DNA of 64,000 bases from contig NZ_CP108427.1 in assembly GCF_035982055.1 (NCBI RefSeq), positions 6,013,001-6,077,000 of the forward strand, in the 5' to 3' direction. Positions 25,749 to 35,103 of this stretch are shown here, piece by piece. The notes beneath the pieces are model-generated. The model searched no databases. It worked only from the letters and a program-made list of their open reading frames with translations, and was not told where the DNA came from. The position numbers were made by a program, and so were the translations under genes. Every line of letters starts with the position of its first letter. Within the stretch, counting starts at the first letter, position 1. The DNA comes from Streptomyces sp. NBC_01288 (GTDB taxonomy: Bacteria > Actinomycetota > Actinomycetes > Streptomycetales > Streptomycetaceae).

Positions 25749-26651
25749 GTGAGCACCAACCCCGACGCCCTACTGGGCCCCGCCGAAATCCGCGAACTGG
25801 CAGCCGCCCTAAACGTCCGCCCCACAAAACAGCGCGGCCAGAACTTCGTGATCGACGCGAACACCGTCCGCCGCATCGTCCGCACCGCAGACGTCCGCCC
25901 CGACGACGTGGTGGTGGAGGTAGGCCCCGGGCTGGGCTCACTCACGCTGGCGCTCCTGGAGGTCGCCGACAGGGTCACCGCCGTGGAGATCGACGACACC
26001 CTCGCGAGCGCGCTCCCGGCGACGATCGCGGCGAGGATGCCGGACCGGGCCGACCGCTTCGCGCTGGTGCACTCCGACGCGATGCAGGTGACGGAGTTGC
26101 CGGGCCCGCCCCCGACCGCGCTGGTCGCCAACCTCCCCTACAACGTGGCCGTACCGGTCCTCCTGCACATGCTGGAACACTTCCCGACCATCGAACGCAC
26201 CCTGGTGATGGTCCAGGCGGAGGTCGCCGACCGCCTGGCCGCCCCGCCCGGTTCGAAGGTGTACGGCGTCCCGTCCGTGAAGGCGAACTGGTACGCCGAG
26301 GTCAAGCGGGCAGGCTCCATCGGCCGCACGGTCTTCTGGCCCGCCCCGAACGTGGACAGCGGCCTGGTGGCGCTGACCCGTCGCCCCGAGCCGCTGAAGA
26401 CGACGGCCACACGGCGCGAGGTGTTCGCGGTGGTGGACGCGGCCTTCGCCCAGCGCCGCAAGACCCTGCGGGCGGCGCTCGCGGGCTGGGCGGGGTCGGC
26501 GGCGGCGGCGGAGGTGGCACTGGTCGCGGCCGGGGTGTCCCCGCAGGCGCGGGGCGAGTCGCTCACCGTGGAGGAGTTCACGCGCATCGCGGAGGCCGCG
26601 TCATCCCGGGGGACGACCCCCGAACCCCCGAAGGAGCAGGGTCAGCAGTGA
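25749..26651 (+). CDS. rsmA: 16S rRNA dimethyladenosine transferase KsgA/RsmA
   Basis: 300-residue enzyme that dimethylates A1518 and A1519 of 16S rRNA. SAM-binding motif I is VVEVGPGLGSLT, the acidic motif II is AVEIDD, and the catalytic motif is NLPYNVA. It starts at GTG 25749 with the conserved KQRGQNFVIDANTVRRIV amino region. It overlaps ispE by four bases (GTGA), a coupling common in actinobacteria. Confidence 0.95.
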   Translation: MSTNPDALLGPAEIRELAAALNVRPTKQRGQNFVIDANTVRRIVRTADVRPDDVVVEVGPGLGSLTLALLEVADRVTAVEIDDTLASALPATIAARMPDRADRFALVHSDAMQVTELPGPPPTALVANLPYNVAVPVLLHMLEHFPTIERTLVMVQAEVADRLAAPPGSKVYGVPSVKANWYAEVKRAGSIGRTVFWPAPNVDSGLVALTRRPEPLKTTATRREVFAVVDAAFAQRRKTLRAALAGWAGSAAAAEVALVAAGVSPQARGESLTVEEFTRIAEAASSRGTTPEPPKEQGQQ

Positions 26652-27553
26652 GCGTGACGGTCCGCGTCCCCGCCAAGGTCAACGTCCAGCTCGCGGTGGG
26701 TGCCGCGCGCGCCGACGGGTTCCACGACCTGGCCAACGTCTTTCTCGCGGTCGGCCTCCACGACGAGGTCACCGTGACCCCGGCCGACGAACTCCGGGTC
26801 ACCTGCGCGGGCCCCGATGCGGCCCAAGTGCCCCTGGACGGTACGAACTTGGCGGCGCGGGCGGCCGTAGCACTCGCGGAGCGGTACGGCCGCAGCCCCG
26901 CCGTGCACATCCACATCGCCAAGGACATTCCCGTCGCCGGCGGCATGGCGGGCGGTAGTGCGGACGGTGCGGGCGCGCTGGTGGCGTGCGACGCGTTGTG
27001 GGGTACCGGTGCCTCGCGGGCCGAACTGCTGGACATCTGCGCGGAGTTGGGCAGCGATGTGCCGTTCAGCCTGGTGGGCGGGGCGGCGCTCGGCATCGGG
27101 CGGGGGGAGAAGCTGACCGTTCTGGAGACCGGCGGGACCTTCCACTGGGTGTTCGCGATGGCCGAGCGCGGGCTGTCCACCCCCGCTGTCTTCCGGGAGT
27201 TCGACCGCCTGGGCGAGGGCACCGACATCCCCGAGCCGGTCGCCTCCCGGCCACTCCTCGACGCGCTCGCGAAGGGCGACCCGGACGCGCTCGCCGCCGC
27301 CGTCTCCAACGACCTTCAGCCCGCCGCCCTTTCGCTCTTCCCGGAACTGGCCGACACCCTCGCCGCGGGCCGCACCGCGGGCGCCCTCGCCGCGCTCGTC
27401 TCCGGCTCGGGCCCGACGACGGCGTTCCTCGTCCGCGACCCCGCTTCGGCGGCGAAGGTCGCGGAGGAACTGACGGCCTCCGGCACCTGCCGAACGGTCC
27501 GCACGGCGACGGGTCCGGCGGCGGGGGCGACCGTGGTCGACCGGAGTGCGTAG
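26648..27553 (+). CDS. ispE: 4-diphosphocytidyl-2-C-methyl-D-erythritol kinase
   Basis: 301-residue GHMP kinase of the MEP isoprenoid pathway that phosphorylates CDP-ME at the 2-OH. The amino end is VRVPAKVNVQLAVG, the ATP-binding loop is PVAGGMAGGSADGAGAL, and the carboxy motif is ALVSGSGPTTAFLV. Begins with GTG 26648 inside the rsmA stop. The minisatellite starts immediately after its stop codon. Confidence 0.95.
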   Translation: MSVTVRVPAKVNVQLAVGAARADGFHDLANVFLAVGLHDEVTVTPADELRVTCAGPDAAQVPLDGTNLAARAAVALAERYGRSPAVHIHIAKDIPVAGGMAGGSADGAGALVACDALWGTGASRAELLDICAELGSDVPFSLVGGAALGIGRGEKLTVLETGGTFHWVFAMAERGLSTPAVFREFDRLGEGTDIPEPVASRPLLDALAKGDPDALAAAVSNDLQPAALSLFPELADTLAAGRTAGALAALVSGSGPTTAFLVRDPASAAKVAEELTASGTCRTVRTATGPAAGATVVDRSA

Positions 27554-27555
27554 GT

Positions 27556-28060
27556 CGACGGGCCTTCGGCCTGACGGGCGCCCGGTTCGACGGGGCTTCG
27601 GCCTGACCGGAGTCTTCGGTTCGACCGGACGAGGGTCGACCGGTGTTTGGCCTGACGGGTGCCTTCGGCTCGACGGGCCTTCGGCCCGACCCGCGCCAGG
27701 CTCGACCGGCCTTCGGCCCGACCCGCGCCCGGCTCGACGGGGCTTCGGCCTGACCGGAGTCTTCGGTTCGACGGGCCTTCGGCCTGACGGGTGCCCGGCT
27801 CGACGGGCCTTCGGCCTGACGGGTGCCAGGCTCGACGGGCCTTCGGCCTGACCGGCGCCCGGCTCGACGGGCCTTCGGCCCGACCCGCGCTCGACTCGAC
27901 GGGGCTTCGGCCCAACCGGAGTCTTCGGTTCGACCGGCCCTCGGCCTGACGGGTGCCAGGTTCGACCGGCCCTCGGCCTGACGAGTGCCAGGCTCGACCG
28001 GCCTCCGGCCCGACCCGCGCCCGGCTCGGCCAGCCCTCGCCCGACACCGTCTCCCCGCCA
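27556..28060. repeat. Minisatellite of ~15 units of 32-34 bp
   Basis: Units follow the pattern GGGCCTTCGGCC, TGACGGGTGCC, then (A/C)GGCTCGAC. Three variant units end instead in GGAGTCTTCGGTTCGAC (34 bp), at ~27588, ~27744 and ~27900. The GGCCTTCGGCC core is self-complementary. The array fills the space between ispE and the amidase promoter. It stays open in several frames, but the codon content is only that of the repeat, so I do not call a gene. Confidence 0.85.
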
Positions 28061-28117
28061 TCTCCACACGATGTACCCCAATCGTCGTACAAGTGGGACG
28101 GGTGGGGCGGATAGGGT

Positions 28118-28135
28118 CGCTTGATACTTCAAGCG
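28118..28135. promoter_or_regulatory. Dyad CGCTTGA-TACT-TCAAGCG before the amidase gene
   Basis: A perfect 7+7 inverted repeat with a 4-base centre, 57 bp before the amidase start. Candidate operator or part of the promoter. Confidence 0.4.
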
Positions 28136-28191
28136 TTCCATCGGGGCGCGCGCCACCGAACGTCAAGTGCACTGCTGGAAGGGTCACTTCC

Positions 28192-29328
28192 GTGTCCGAA
28201 ACCCCCACACCGTCGTCCCCCACGTCGTCCCCCGTACCGTCCCACCGCAGGAAGCGCTCCCTCTCGCGTCGCGGCGCGATCGGAGCCGCGGGAGCCGTAG
28301 CCGCCGGTGCGGCCCTGGCCCCGGTCGTGTTCGCGGCCACCGACTCAGGTGCCACCCCCGACACCACCCCCGACGCGGCCCCCGCCGGCACCAAGCCGGA
28401 GACCTTCCCGGCCACCCGCACCGCCACCGCGACCGGCACCGCCCCGGCCACCACCGCCTTCGCCGCGTCCTACGTCGGCCTGCGCTGGACCGGCGACCGG
28501 GACGGCGCCGGGATCCGCCTCGCGGACGGCGACTGGCAGCGGACCGGCACCGGTTGCGCGACCGTGGACGGCGGCGGTACCGCCCTGGTCGCCGCCGACG
28601 AGGCCACCCGCTACGAGGTGAAGGCACCGGCCGGCGCGACCGACGTGCGCTCGGTCGCGATCGACTGCACCCGCGGCCCCGACCACACCTTCCACGTACC
28701 GTCCGAGGCGACCCGCGTCCGAGGCGTCGGCTACCTCTCGCGCCCGGCCTGGGGCGCCGACGAGTCGAAGCGGTACAAGGACGGCAAGGTCAACTCGCCC
28801 GAGGCGTACTACCCGTTGCAGTCGATCACGGTCCACCACACGGACACGCCGAACGCCGACCCGGACCCGGCCGCGACCGTCCGCGGGATCTACGAGTACC
28901 ACGCGATCACCCTCGACTGGGGCGACATCGGCTACCACTTCCTCATCGACGAGGCGGGCACCGTCTACGAGGGCCGCTACTCCGGCGACGACCTCGTCCC
29001 GGCCTTCGACAAGAACGGCAACCTCGTCACCGCCTTCCACACCGCCGGCTTCAACTCCGGCAACCTCGGTATCGCCCTCATCGGCAACCTCGTGGCCCAG
29101 CCTCCGACCGATGCGGCCAAGGCCTCCCTGACCCGCCTCATCAAGGTCATCACCCGCTTCAAGGGCCTCGACCCCCAGGCGAAGATCACCTACACCAACC
29201 CGGTCAACGGCGTGAAGAAGGACAACGAAACAATCACCGGCCACAGGGACTGGCTCCAGACAGATTGCCCAGGCCAGACGATGTACGACCTCCTGGCAGA
29301 TGTAAGAAGCTCAGCAGCAACCCCCTAG
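28192..29328 (+). CDS. Tat-exported N-acetylmuramoyl-L-alanine amidase (PGRP fold)
   Basis: 378-residue zinc amidase that cleaves the lactyl-peptide bond of peptidoglycan. The amino end RKRSLSRRGAIGAAGAVAAG is a twin-arginine-type signal (~20-50). The amidase_2/PGRP domain occupies ~185-375. Zinc ligands are His in TVHHTD (~215), His in TAFHTAGFN (~283) and Cys in TDCPGQ (~359), with the Tyr in DIGYHFLID. GTG 28192 follows GGAAGGG. The stop codon lies in a dispersed repeat. Confidence 0.9.
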   Translation: MSETPTPSSPTSSPVPSHRRKRSLSRRGAIGAAGAVAAGAALAPVVFAATDSGATPDTTPDAAPAGTKPETFPATRTATATGTAPATTAFAASYVGLRWTGDRDGAGIRLADGDWQRTGTGCATVDGGGTALVAADEATRYEVKAPAGATDVRSVAIDCTRGPDHTFHVPSEATRVRGVGYLSRPAWGADESKRYKDGKVNSPEAYYPLQSITVHHTDTPNADPDPAATVRGIYEYHAITLDWGDIGYHFLIDEAGTVYEGRYSGDDLVPAFDKNGNLVTAFHTAGFNSGNLGIALIGNLVAQPPTDAAKASLTRLIKVITRFKGLDPQAKITYTNPVNGVKKDNETITGHRDWLQTDCPGQTMYDLLADVRSSAATP

Positions 29329-29360
29329 GGGCGCGGGGAACTGCGCGACCAGCCACGACG
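29325..29360. repeat. Dispersed intergenic repeat, copy 2
   Basis: Begins CTAGGGGCGCGGGGAACTGC and ends with GCGACCAGCCACGACG. The TAG at its start is the amidase stop codon, so this insertion appears to set the end of that protein. Confidence 0.65.
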
Positions 29361-29462
29361 CAGCCGCAGACAAGCGACGGCACCCCCCTGACCTGCCCGG
29401 ATCGTCAGCCTCCCACCGCGCATTACCCTGGGAGGCTGACCGTCCCCCCTGTCAGGAGAGAA

Positions 29463-31265
29463 ATGGCCGTCAACCTGGTCAATGTCGAGAACGTCAGCAA
29501 GGTGTACGGCACCCGTGCCCTGCTCGACGGCGTCTCGCTCGGTGTCTCCGAAGGGGACCGGATCGGGGTCGTGGGCCGCAACGGAGACGGCAAGACCACC
29601 CTGATCCGGATGCTCGCCAAGCTGGAGGAGTCCGACACCGGACGCGTCACCCACTCCGGCGGACTCCGCCTCGGTGTCCTCACGCAGCACGACTCCCTCG
29701 ACCCGGAGGCGACCGTCCGCCACGAGGTCATCCGGGACATGGCCGACCACGAGTGGGCGGGCAACGCCAAGATCCGCGACGTGCTGACGGGACTCTTCGG
29801 CGGGCTCGACATGCCTGGCTTCCCGCAGGGACTCGACACCGTCATCGCCCCGCTCTCCGGTGGCGAGCGGCGCCGTATCGCGCTCGCGAAGCTGCTCATC
29901 GAGGACCAGGACCTGGTCGTCCTCGACGAGCCCACGAACCACCTCGACGTCGAGGGCATCGCCTGGCTCGCCCAGCACCTGCGTGAACGCCGTTCCGCGC
30001 TCGTCTGCGTGACCCACGACCGCTGGTTCCTGGACCAGGTCTGCACGCAGATGTGGGACGTGCAGAAGGGCGACGTCTACGAGTACGAGGGCGGCTACAC
30101 CGACTACGTCTTCGCCCGCGCCGAGCGCGAGCGCATCGCCGCCACCGAGGAGACCAAGCGGCAGAACCTGGTCCGCAAGGAGCTGGCCTGGCTGCGCCGC
30201 GGCGCCCCCGCCCGTACGTCCAAGCCGCGCTTCCGCGTCGAGGCCGCCAACGAACTGATTGCGGACGTACCGCCGCCGCGCGACACCAGCGAGCTGATGA
30301 AGTTCGCGTCGACGCGGCTGGGCCGTACGGTCTTCGACCTGGAGGACGTGACCGTCCAGGCCGGCCCGAAGGTCCTCCTCAAGCACATCACCTGGCACCT
30401 CGGCCCCGGCGACCGCATCGGCCTGGTCGGCGTCAACGGCGCCGGAAAGACCTCCCTGCTGCGCGCCCTGGCCGACGCCGCCCGCAGCGACGGCGAGACG
30501 CAGCCCGTGGCCGGCAAGGTCGTCGTGGGAAAGACGGTGAAGCTCGCCTACCTCTCGCAGGAGGTGGCCGAACTCAAGCCCACGCTGCGGGTGTTGGAGG
30601 CCGTGCAGCAGGTGCGGGAGCGGGTCGATCTCGGCAAGGGGCGGGAGATGACCGCCGGGCAGCTGTGCGAGACGTTCGGCTTCAACAAGGAGAAGCAGTG
30701 GACGCCGGTCGGGGACCTGTCCGGTGGTGAGCGGCGCAGGTTGCAGCTCCTCCGTCTCCTCATGGACGAGCCCAACGTCCTCTTCCTCGACGAGCCCACG
30801 AACGACCTCGACATCGAGACCCTGACCCAGCTGGAGGACGTCCTCGACGGCTGGCCCGGGTCGATGATCGTGATCTCGCACGACCGGTTCTTCGTCGAGC
30901 GCACCACCGACAAGGTGTACGCCCTCCTCGGCGACGCGACCCTGCGGATGCTGCCGCGCGGCATCGACGAGTACCTGGAGCGGCGCCACCGTATGGAGGA
31001 GGTCGCCGCCGCTGCCGCCCCCGTCGCGGAGAAGGCCGCACCCGCCGTGAGCGCCGCCGACCAGCGGGCCGCGAAGAAGGAACTCCAGAAGATCGAGCGG
31101 CAGTTGGACAAGGTCTCCGAGAAGGAGGCCAAGCTGCACACGCAAATCGCGGACAACGCCACGGACTTCGCGAAGGTGGCCGAACTGGACGCGAAACTCC
31201 GGGACTTGAGCGGCGAGCGGGACGAGCTGGAGATGCGGTGGCTGGAACTCGCCGAGGACGCGTGA
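29463..31265 (+). CDS. ABC-F family ATP-binding protein (Uup-like)
   Basis: 600-residue cytosolic ABC-F protein with two ATPase domains and no membrane domain. Walker A motifs are GRNGDGKTT (from ~38) and GVNGAGKTS. Both signatures read LSGGERRR. Walker B motifs are LDEPTNHLD and LDEPTNDLD. The charged carboxy tail (~535-600) is a coiled coil like that of Uup. Such proteins act on ribosomes or DNA. ATG 29463 follows AGGAGAG. A frame fused to the amidase shadow (from 28167) is an artefact. Confidence 0.92.
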   Translation: MAVNLVNVENVSKVYGTRALLDGVSLGVSEGDRIGVVGRNGDGKTTLIRMLAKLEESDTGRVTHSGGLRLGVLTQHDSLDPEATVRHEVIRDMADHEWAGNAKIRDVLTGLFGGLDMPGFPQGLDTVIAPLSGGERRRIALAKLLIEDQDLVVLDEPTNHLDVEGIAWLAQHLRERRSALVCVTHDRWFLDQVCTQMWDVQKGDVYEYEGGYTDYVFARAERERIAATEETKRQNLVRKELAWLRRGAPARTSKPRFRVEAANELIADVPPPRDTSELMKFASTRLGRTVFDLEDVTVQAGPKVLLKHITWHLGPGDRIGLVGVNGAGKTSLLRALADAARSDGETQPVAGKVVVGKTVKLAYLSQEVAELKPTLRVLEAVQQVRERVDLGKGREMTAGQLCETFGFNKEKQWTPVGDLSGGERRRLQLLRLLMDEPNVLFLDEPTNDLDIETLTQLEDVLDGWPGSMIVISHDRFFVERTTDKVYALLGDATLRMLPRGIDEYLERRHRMEEVAAAAAPVAEKAAPAVSAADQRAAKKELQKIERQLDKVSEKEAKLHTQIADNATDFAKVAELDAKLRDLSGERDELEMRWLELAEDA

Positions 31266-31296
31266 AGGGTGCGTGAAGGCGCATAACGACGACGTC

Positions 31297-31338
31297 ACGG
31301 GCCGGTCCTCCCTTGGGAACAGGGGTGAACCGGCCCGT
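31297..31338 (+). terminator. Terminator after the ABC-F gene
   Basis: ACGGGCCGGT and ACCGGCCCGT form a perfect 10-bp stem followed by TCTTC, 32 bases after the stop. Confidence 0.75.
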
Positions 31339-31370
31339 TCTTCATGGACAGCTCAGTGATAGAAAGAGCC

Positions 31371-31403
31371 GTCTGAGAACTGTCTGAGCACTGTCTGAAT
31401 ACG
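31371..31403 (+). promoter_or_regulatory. Three in-phase 11-bp direct repeats before the PQQ genes
   Basis: GTCTGAGAACT, GTCTGAGCACT and GTCTGAATACG follow each other without gaps, 64-96 bp before the start at 31467. Direct 11-mers are the geometry used by OmpR/PhoP-type regulators, although this is not the PhoP consensus. Confidence 0.5.
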
Positions 31404-31466
31404 ACTCTGGGTCCCTCGCGAGCCTCAGGGCGTGGCTAAAAATCAGTGAACGAGGGGGAGCCGCTG

Positions 31467-33203
31467 ATGACTCAGCCGCCCGAACAGCCGCCGTCCGGTG
31501 GTTACGGAGCGCCGCCGAACCAACCGCCACAGCCACCGTCAGGCGGCTTCGGGGCCCCGGTTCCGCCGCAGCCCGGCTACGGCTACCCGCAACAGCAGCA
31601 ACCACAACAGCCCGGCCCCTACGGCTACCCGCAACAGCCGCCGCAGCAACCCGGCCCCTACGGCCAGCCGCAGCAGCCCGGGCCGTACGGTCAGCAGCCT
31701 CCCTACGGCGGGTACGGATACCCGCCCCCCGCGCCCCAGTTCACCCCGCCGCCCCCCGGCGGCGGCTCCCGCAACCCCTTCAAGGGGCGGCCCGCGCTGG
31801 TGATCGCGGCAGCGGTGGCGGGGCTGTTGGTCGTGGGCGGCACGGTGTGGGCGGTCACCAGCGGCGGTGACGACAAGAAGCCGGTGGCCGAGAAGAGTGA
31901 CAGCCCCTCGCCCTCCGGCGGCAGCGCCACCGACGACCCCGCCAACCCCGGCGACGGCAGCGGCGACGGCCGTTCCGACCCCGAGAACCTCAACGAGGGC
32001 CGCAAGTCCGGCGAGGCGAAGGTGCTCTGGTACAAGGAGGCGCCGGACGCGCCCGGTTCCGGCGCCGACGCCCCCGGCATGTGGATCACCGGCAGGACGG
32101 CGGTGAAGGCGGCGTACAAGGAACTCGTCGCCTACAACGTCGGCACCGGCAAACCGACCTGGCCCACGGTCACCTTCCCGCAGAAGATCTGCGCGGTCAC
32201 CCCGGTGAAGTCGGACGACGGCAAGATCGTCGTGGCGTACGAGAGCGGTGTCAGCGACAACGCCAAGTGCAACCAGCTCCAGCAACTCGACCTGAACACC
32301 GGGGCGAAGGGCTGGACGGCGGTCGTCCCGGACGGCGACCTCTTCGACAGCGTGCTCAGCATCGGGCTGTCCGTCACCGGCAAGACGCTGATGGTGGGCC
32401 GCTCGCAGTCCGGGATCGCGTACGACGTCGACACCGGCAAGAAGCTGTTCGAGAAGAAGAAGTACGGCGCGGCCTGCTTCCCCGGCGGGTTCGCGGGCGG
32501 CGCGAAGCTGATCTCGGTCTCGTCCTGCGGGGCGGGCTCCTCCACCGAGCACGACGAGGTGCAGGAGCTGGACCCGGCCACCGGCAAGGCCAGGTGGACC
32601 AAGTCGATCCCCAAGGGCTGGACGGTGGACCACGTCTACTCCCTGGACCCGGTCGTCCTCTACATGACCGACTCCGACCACAAGCACTGGAACATCTCGA
32701 CGCTGAAGAACGACGGTTCGGTCCGCTCGCAGGTCGACTCCAAGGCCGCGTTCGCGCCCACCTGCGGTTCGTCGTTCATCGACAGCGACCTCCAGGGCTG
32801 CCAGGGCGTCGCCGTCGACGCGAGCACCCTGTACCTCCCGACGGACGCGACGACCGGCGCCAACCAGATCGTCGCGATCGACCTGGCCACCGGCAAGGAG
32901 AAGTGGCGCGTCAAGTCACCCGCGGACGAGTCGATGGTCCCGGTCAAGGCCGAGGGCGGCAAACTCCTCGCCTACGTCGACGCCTCCTACGACGCGGGCG
33001 GCCAGATCGTGTCCGTCCCCACGACCGGCTCCTCCCACAAGACGACGAAGCTGCTCCAGATGCCCGCCGGCACCGCGCAGATCGAGTCCAGCTTCTTCTC
33101 CCGGGACATCGACTACGTCGACGGGCGCTTCTACATCTCGTCGACCCGGCTGAACGGCAATGACGACACGAAGGAGAAGTTGATGCTCGCGTACGGCAAG
33201 TGA
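31467..33203 (+). CDS. Membrane-anchored PQQ-like beta-propeller protein 1
   Basis: 578-residue protein. A Pro/Gln/Gly/Tyr-rich cytosolic tail (~1-105, repeats such as QQPGPYGYPQQ) precedes one TM helix (~112-133). An acidic Ser/Gly linker follows, then an extracytoplasmic PQQ-type propeller. Propeller blades show the LDLNTGAKGW, YDVDTGKKLF, LDPATGKARW and IDLATGKEKW motifs. ATG 31467 is chosen because GAGGGGGAG lies 8 bases upstream; a GTG at 31446 is possible. The close paralogue at 33250 follows directly. Enzyme activity is not implied, as the blades lack quinone-binding context; scaffolding or sensing is more likely. Confidence 0.82.
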   Translation: MTQPPEQPPSGGYGAPPNQPPQPPSGGFGAPVPPQPGYGYPQQQQPQQPGPYGYPQQPPQQPGPYGQPQQPGPYGQQPPYGGYGYPPPAPQFTPPPPGGGSRNPFKGRPALVIAAAVAGLLVVGGTVWAVTSGGDDKKPVAEKSDSPSPSGGSATDDPANPGDGSGDGRSDPENLNEGRKSGEAKVLWYKEAPDAPGSGADAPGMWITGRTAVKAAYKELVAYNVGTGKPTWPTVTFPQKICAVTPVKSDDGKIVVAYESGVSDNAKCNQLQQLDLNTGAKGWTAVVPDGDLFDSVLSIGLSVTGKTLMVGRSQSGIAYDVDTGKKLFEKKKYGAACFPGGFAGGAKLISVSSCGAGSSTEHDEVQELDPATGKARWTKSIPKGWTVDHVYSLDPVVLYMTDSDHKHWNISTLKNDGSVRSQVDSKAAFAPTCGSSFIDSDLQGCQGVAVDASTLYLPTDATTGANQIVAIDLATGKEKWRVKSPADESMVPVKAEGGKLLAYVDASYDAGGQIVSVPTTGSSHKTTKLLQMPAGTAQIESSFFSRDIDYVDGRFYISSTRLNGNDDTKEKLMLAYGK

Positions 33204-33249
33204 GACCCCGACTTCTCCCCGCCCCGCCGTCCACCCCGAGGTACTCGTC

Positions 33250-35103
33250 ATGACCCAGCCCCCACCGCCCCCGCCGAACCAGCCCCCGAACCAGCCCCCG
33301 CAGGGCGGCTTCGGCCCACCCCAGGACCAGCCCCCGCAGCAGCCGCCCCAGACCCCGCCGGGCTACGGCCACCCGCAGCCGCCTGGGCCCCAACAGCCGG
33401 TCTACGGCTACCCCCAGGCACCCCAGCAGCCCCAAGCCCCCCAGCCGCCTCAGGGACCCCCGCAGGCCCCGCCGCCCGGCTACGGCTACCCGGGCCAGCA
33501 GCCCAACCCGTACGCCCAGCCGCAGCAGCACCCGCAGCAGCCGTACGGTCAACAGCCCAACCCCTATGGCCAGCAGCCGGGTTACGGCTACCCGGGGCAG
33601 CCGACCATGCCGCTGCACCCGCAGCCGGGCCAACCGGGCGGCGGCGGGCGGAAGTTCGGGGCGCCCGCGGTGATCATCACCGCCGCGGTCGTGGCGATCG
33701 CGCTGATCGTCGGCGGCGGGATCTGGTACGCGTCCTCGTCCGGCAACAAGGACGACGACACGAAGAAGACCGCGACCGCCGGCGGCTCCACGGGCGGCAC
33801 GAACGGCAAGGGCGGCACCGGCGGCACGACGTCGGGCGGCAAGGAGAAGGTCCCGGCCGACCCGGCCTCCAAGGTCCTCTTCGAGGTCCCGATGCCCAAG
33901 GTCAGCGACACCATGGTGACCTCCGGCTCCTGGCTCACCGACAAGGTGTACGCCAAGACCGGCAGCGCCGAGGTGGTCGGCTACAACCGCGACACGGGCG
34001 CGAAGCAGTGGACGATCAAACTCCCGGGCCCGGTCTGCCAGGCCACGAAGCACACCACCACGGACGGCAGGACGGCCATCCTCTACGAGCCCGCCATGCC
34101 GACCAAGGACAAGCCCTCGCACGGCTGCAGCCAGATCGCCGCGATCGACCTGAACGCGGGCACCAAGCTGTGGACGAAGACCGCCAACTCCGGTGACCAG
34201 CCGATCAGTTTCGGGAACGTCACCGTCAGCGCGAACACCGTCGCCGTGGGCAGCACCGACGGCGGCGCCGCCTTCGACATCTCCACCGGCAAGGTCCTGT
34301 GGAGCCCGAAGACCGCCGACTGCTACGACGCCGGCTACGGCGGCGGCACCAAGCTGGTCGCCGTGCGCCGGTGCGGCACGTACGACTCGCCCGTGCTCCA
34401 CATCCAGACCATCGACCCGGTCTCCGGGAAGGTGATCTCGGACTACAAGATGGCCCAGGGCATCGAGTACGCGAGCATCGTGTCGACCGACCCGCTGGTC
34501 GTCGCGGCCGACGTCGGCGACAGCGCGGGCGACGGCAGCGGCATCTCGGACTTCTTCTCCATCGACAACAAGACGGGCGCGCTGCGCTCGCACATCTCGG
34601 CGCCGGGCAAGCAGTACGCGGCCCGCTGCGACGGCATCACGCGCGTCGAGTACTGCACCGAACTGGCCGTGGGGAACGACCGGTTGTACGTGCCCACCGA
34701 GGAACACGACGGTTCCGGCGACTCCTACAGCCAGACCAACGAGATCGTCGCCTTCGACCTCGCCACGGGCAAGCAGACCGGCCAGCGCGCCGACGCGGGC
34801 GACGGTTACACCATCACCCCGCTGCGCATGGACGGCACCAACGTCATCGCCTACAAGTCCCCGCCGTACGACAAGGGCGGCCAGATCGTCAGCATCGACG
34901 GCTCCTCCTTCAAGGAGACCAAGCTGCTGGAGAACCCGAGCACGGAGACGGTACGGAGCACGGAGACGACCTTCCTCCCGGACTACGCGGAGATCCTCTA
35001 CGGGGAGGGCCACCTCTACATGTCGGCGGTCTACGCGGACAAGGCGTCGACATCGTCAACGGGCGACAAGGACTTGGCGATCGCCTTCGGTACGAGCAGC
35101 TGA
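33250..35103 (+). CDS. Membrane-anchored PQQ-like beta-propeller protein 2
   Basis: 617-residue paralogue of the preceding gene, 46 bp downstream, with the same plan. A Pro-rich tail (~1-130, PPPPPPNQPPNQPPQGGFG) precedes one TM helix (~137-160) and a Thr/Gly-rich linker. The outside propeller has YNRDTGAKQW, IDLNAGTKLW, FDISTGKVLW and FDLATGKQTG blades. Cys residues in the blades may form disulfides. Probably cotranscribed with gene 1. Long polyproline runs would call for EF-P during translation. Confidence 0.82.
   Translation: MTQPPPPPPNQPPNQPPQGGFGPPQDQPPQQPPQTPPGYGHPQPPGPQQPVYGYPQAPQQPQAPQPPQGPPQAPPPGYGYPGQQPNPYAQPQQHPQQPYGQQPNPYGQQPGYGYPGQPTMPLHPQPGQPGGGGRKFGAPAVIITAAVVAIALIVGGGIWYASSSGNKDDDTKKTATAGGSTGGTNGKGGTGGTTSGGKEKVPADPASKVLFEVPMPKVSDTMVTSGSWLTDKVYAKTGSAEVVGYNRDTGAKQWTIKLPGPVCQATKHTTTDGRTAILYEPAMPTKDKPSHGCSQIAAIDLNAGTKLWTKTANSGDQPISFGNVTVSANTVAVGSTDGGAAFDISTGKVLWSPKTADCYDAGYGGGTKLVAVRRCGTYDSPVLHIQTIDPVSGKVISDYKMAQGIEYASIVSTDPLVVAADVGDSAGDGSGISDFFSIDNKTGALRSHISAPGKQYAARCDGITRVEYCTELAVGNDRLYVPTEEHDGSGDSYSQTNEIVAFDLATGKQTGQRADAGDGYTITPLRMDGTNVIAYKSPPYDKGGQIVSIDGSSFKETKLLENPSTETVRSTETTFLPDYAEILYGEGHLYMSAVYADKASTSSTGDKDLAIAFGTSS

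Noticed and set aside
27546..27851. Repetitive coding frames within the minisatellite (both strands)
   Set aside because: Open only because the repeat lacks stop codons in that phase; no ribosome site and unit lengths of 32-34 are not multiples of three.
28167..31265. A 1032-residue plus-strand protein spanning the amidase and ABC-F
   Set aside because: The first ~430 codons are a shadow of the amidase gene in another frame. The real ABC-F begins at ATG 29463.
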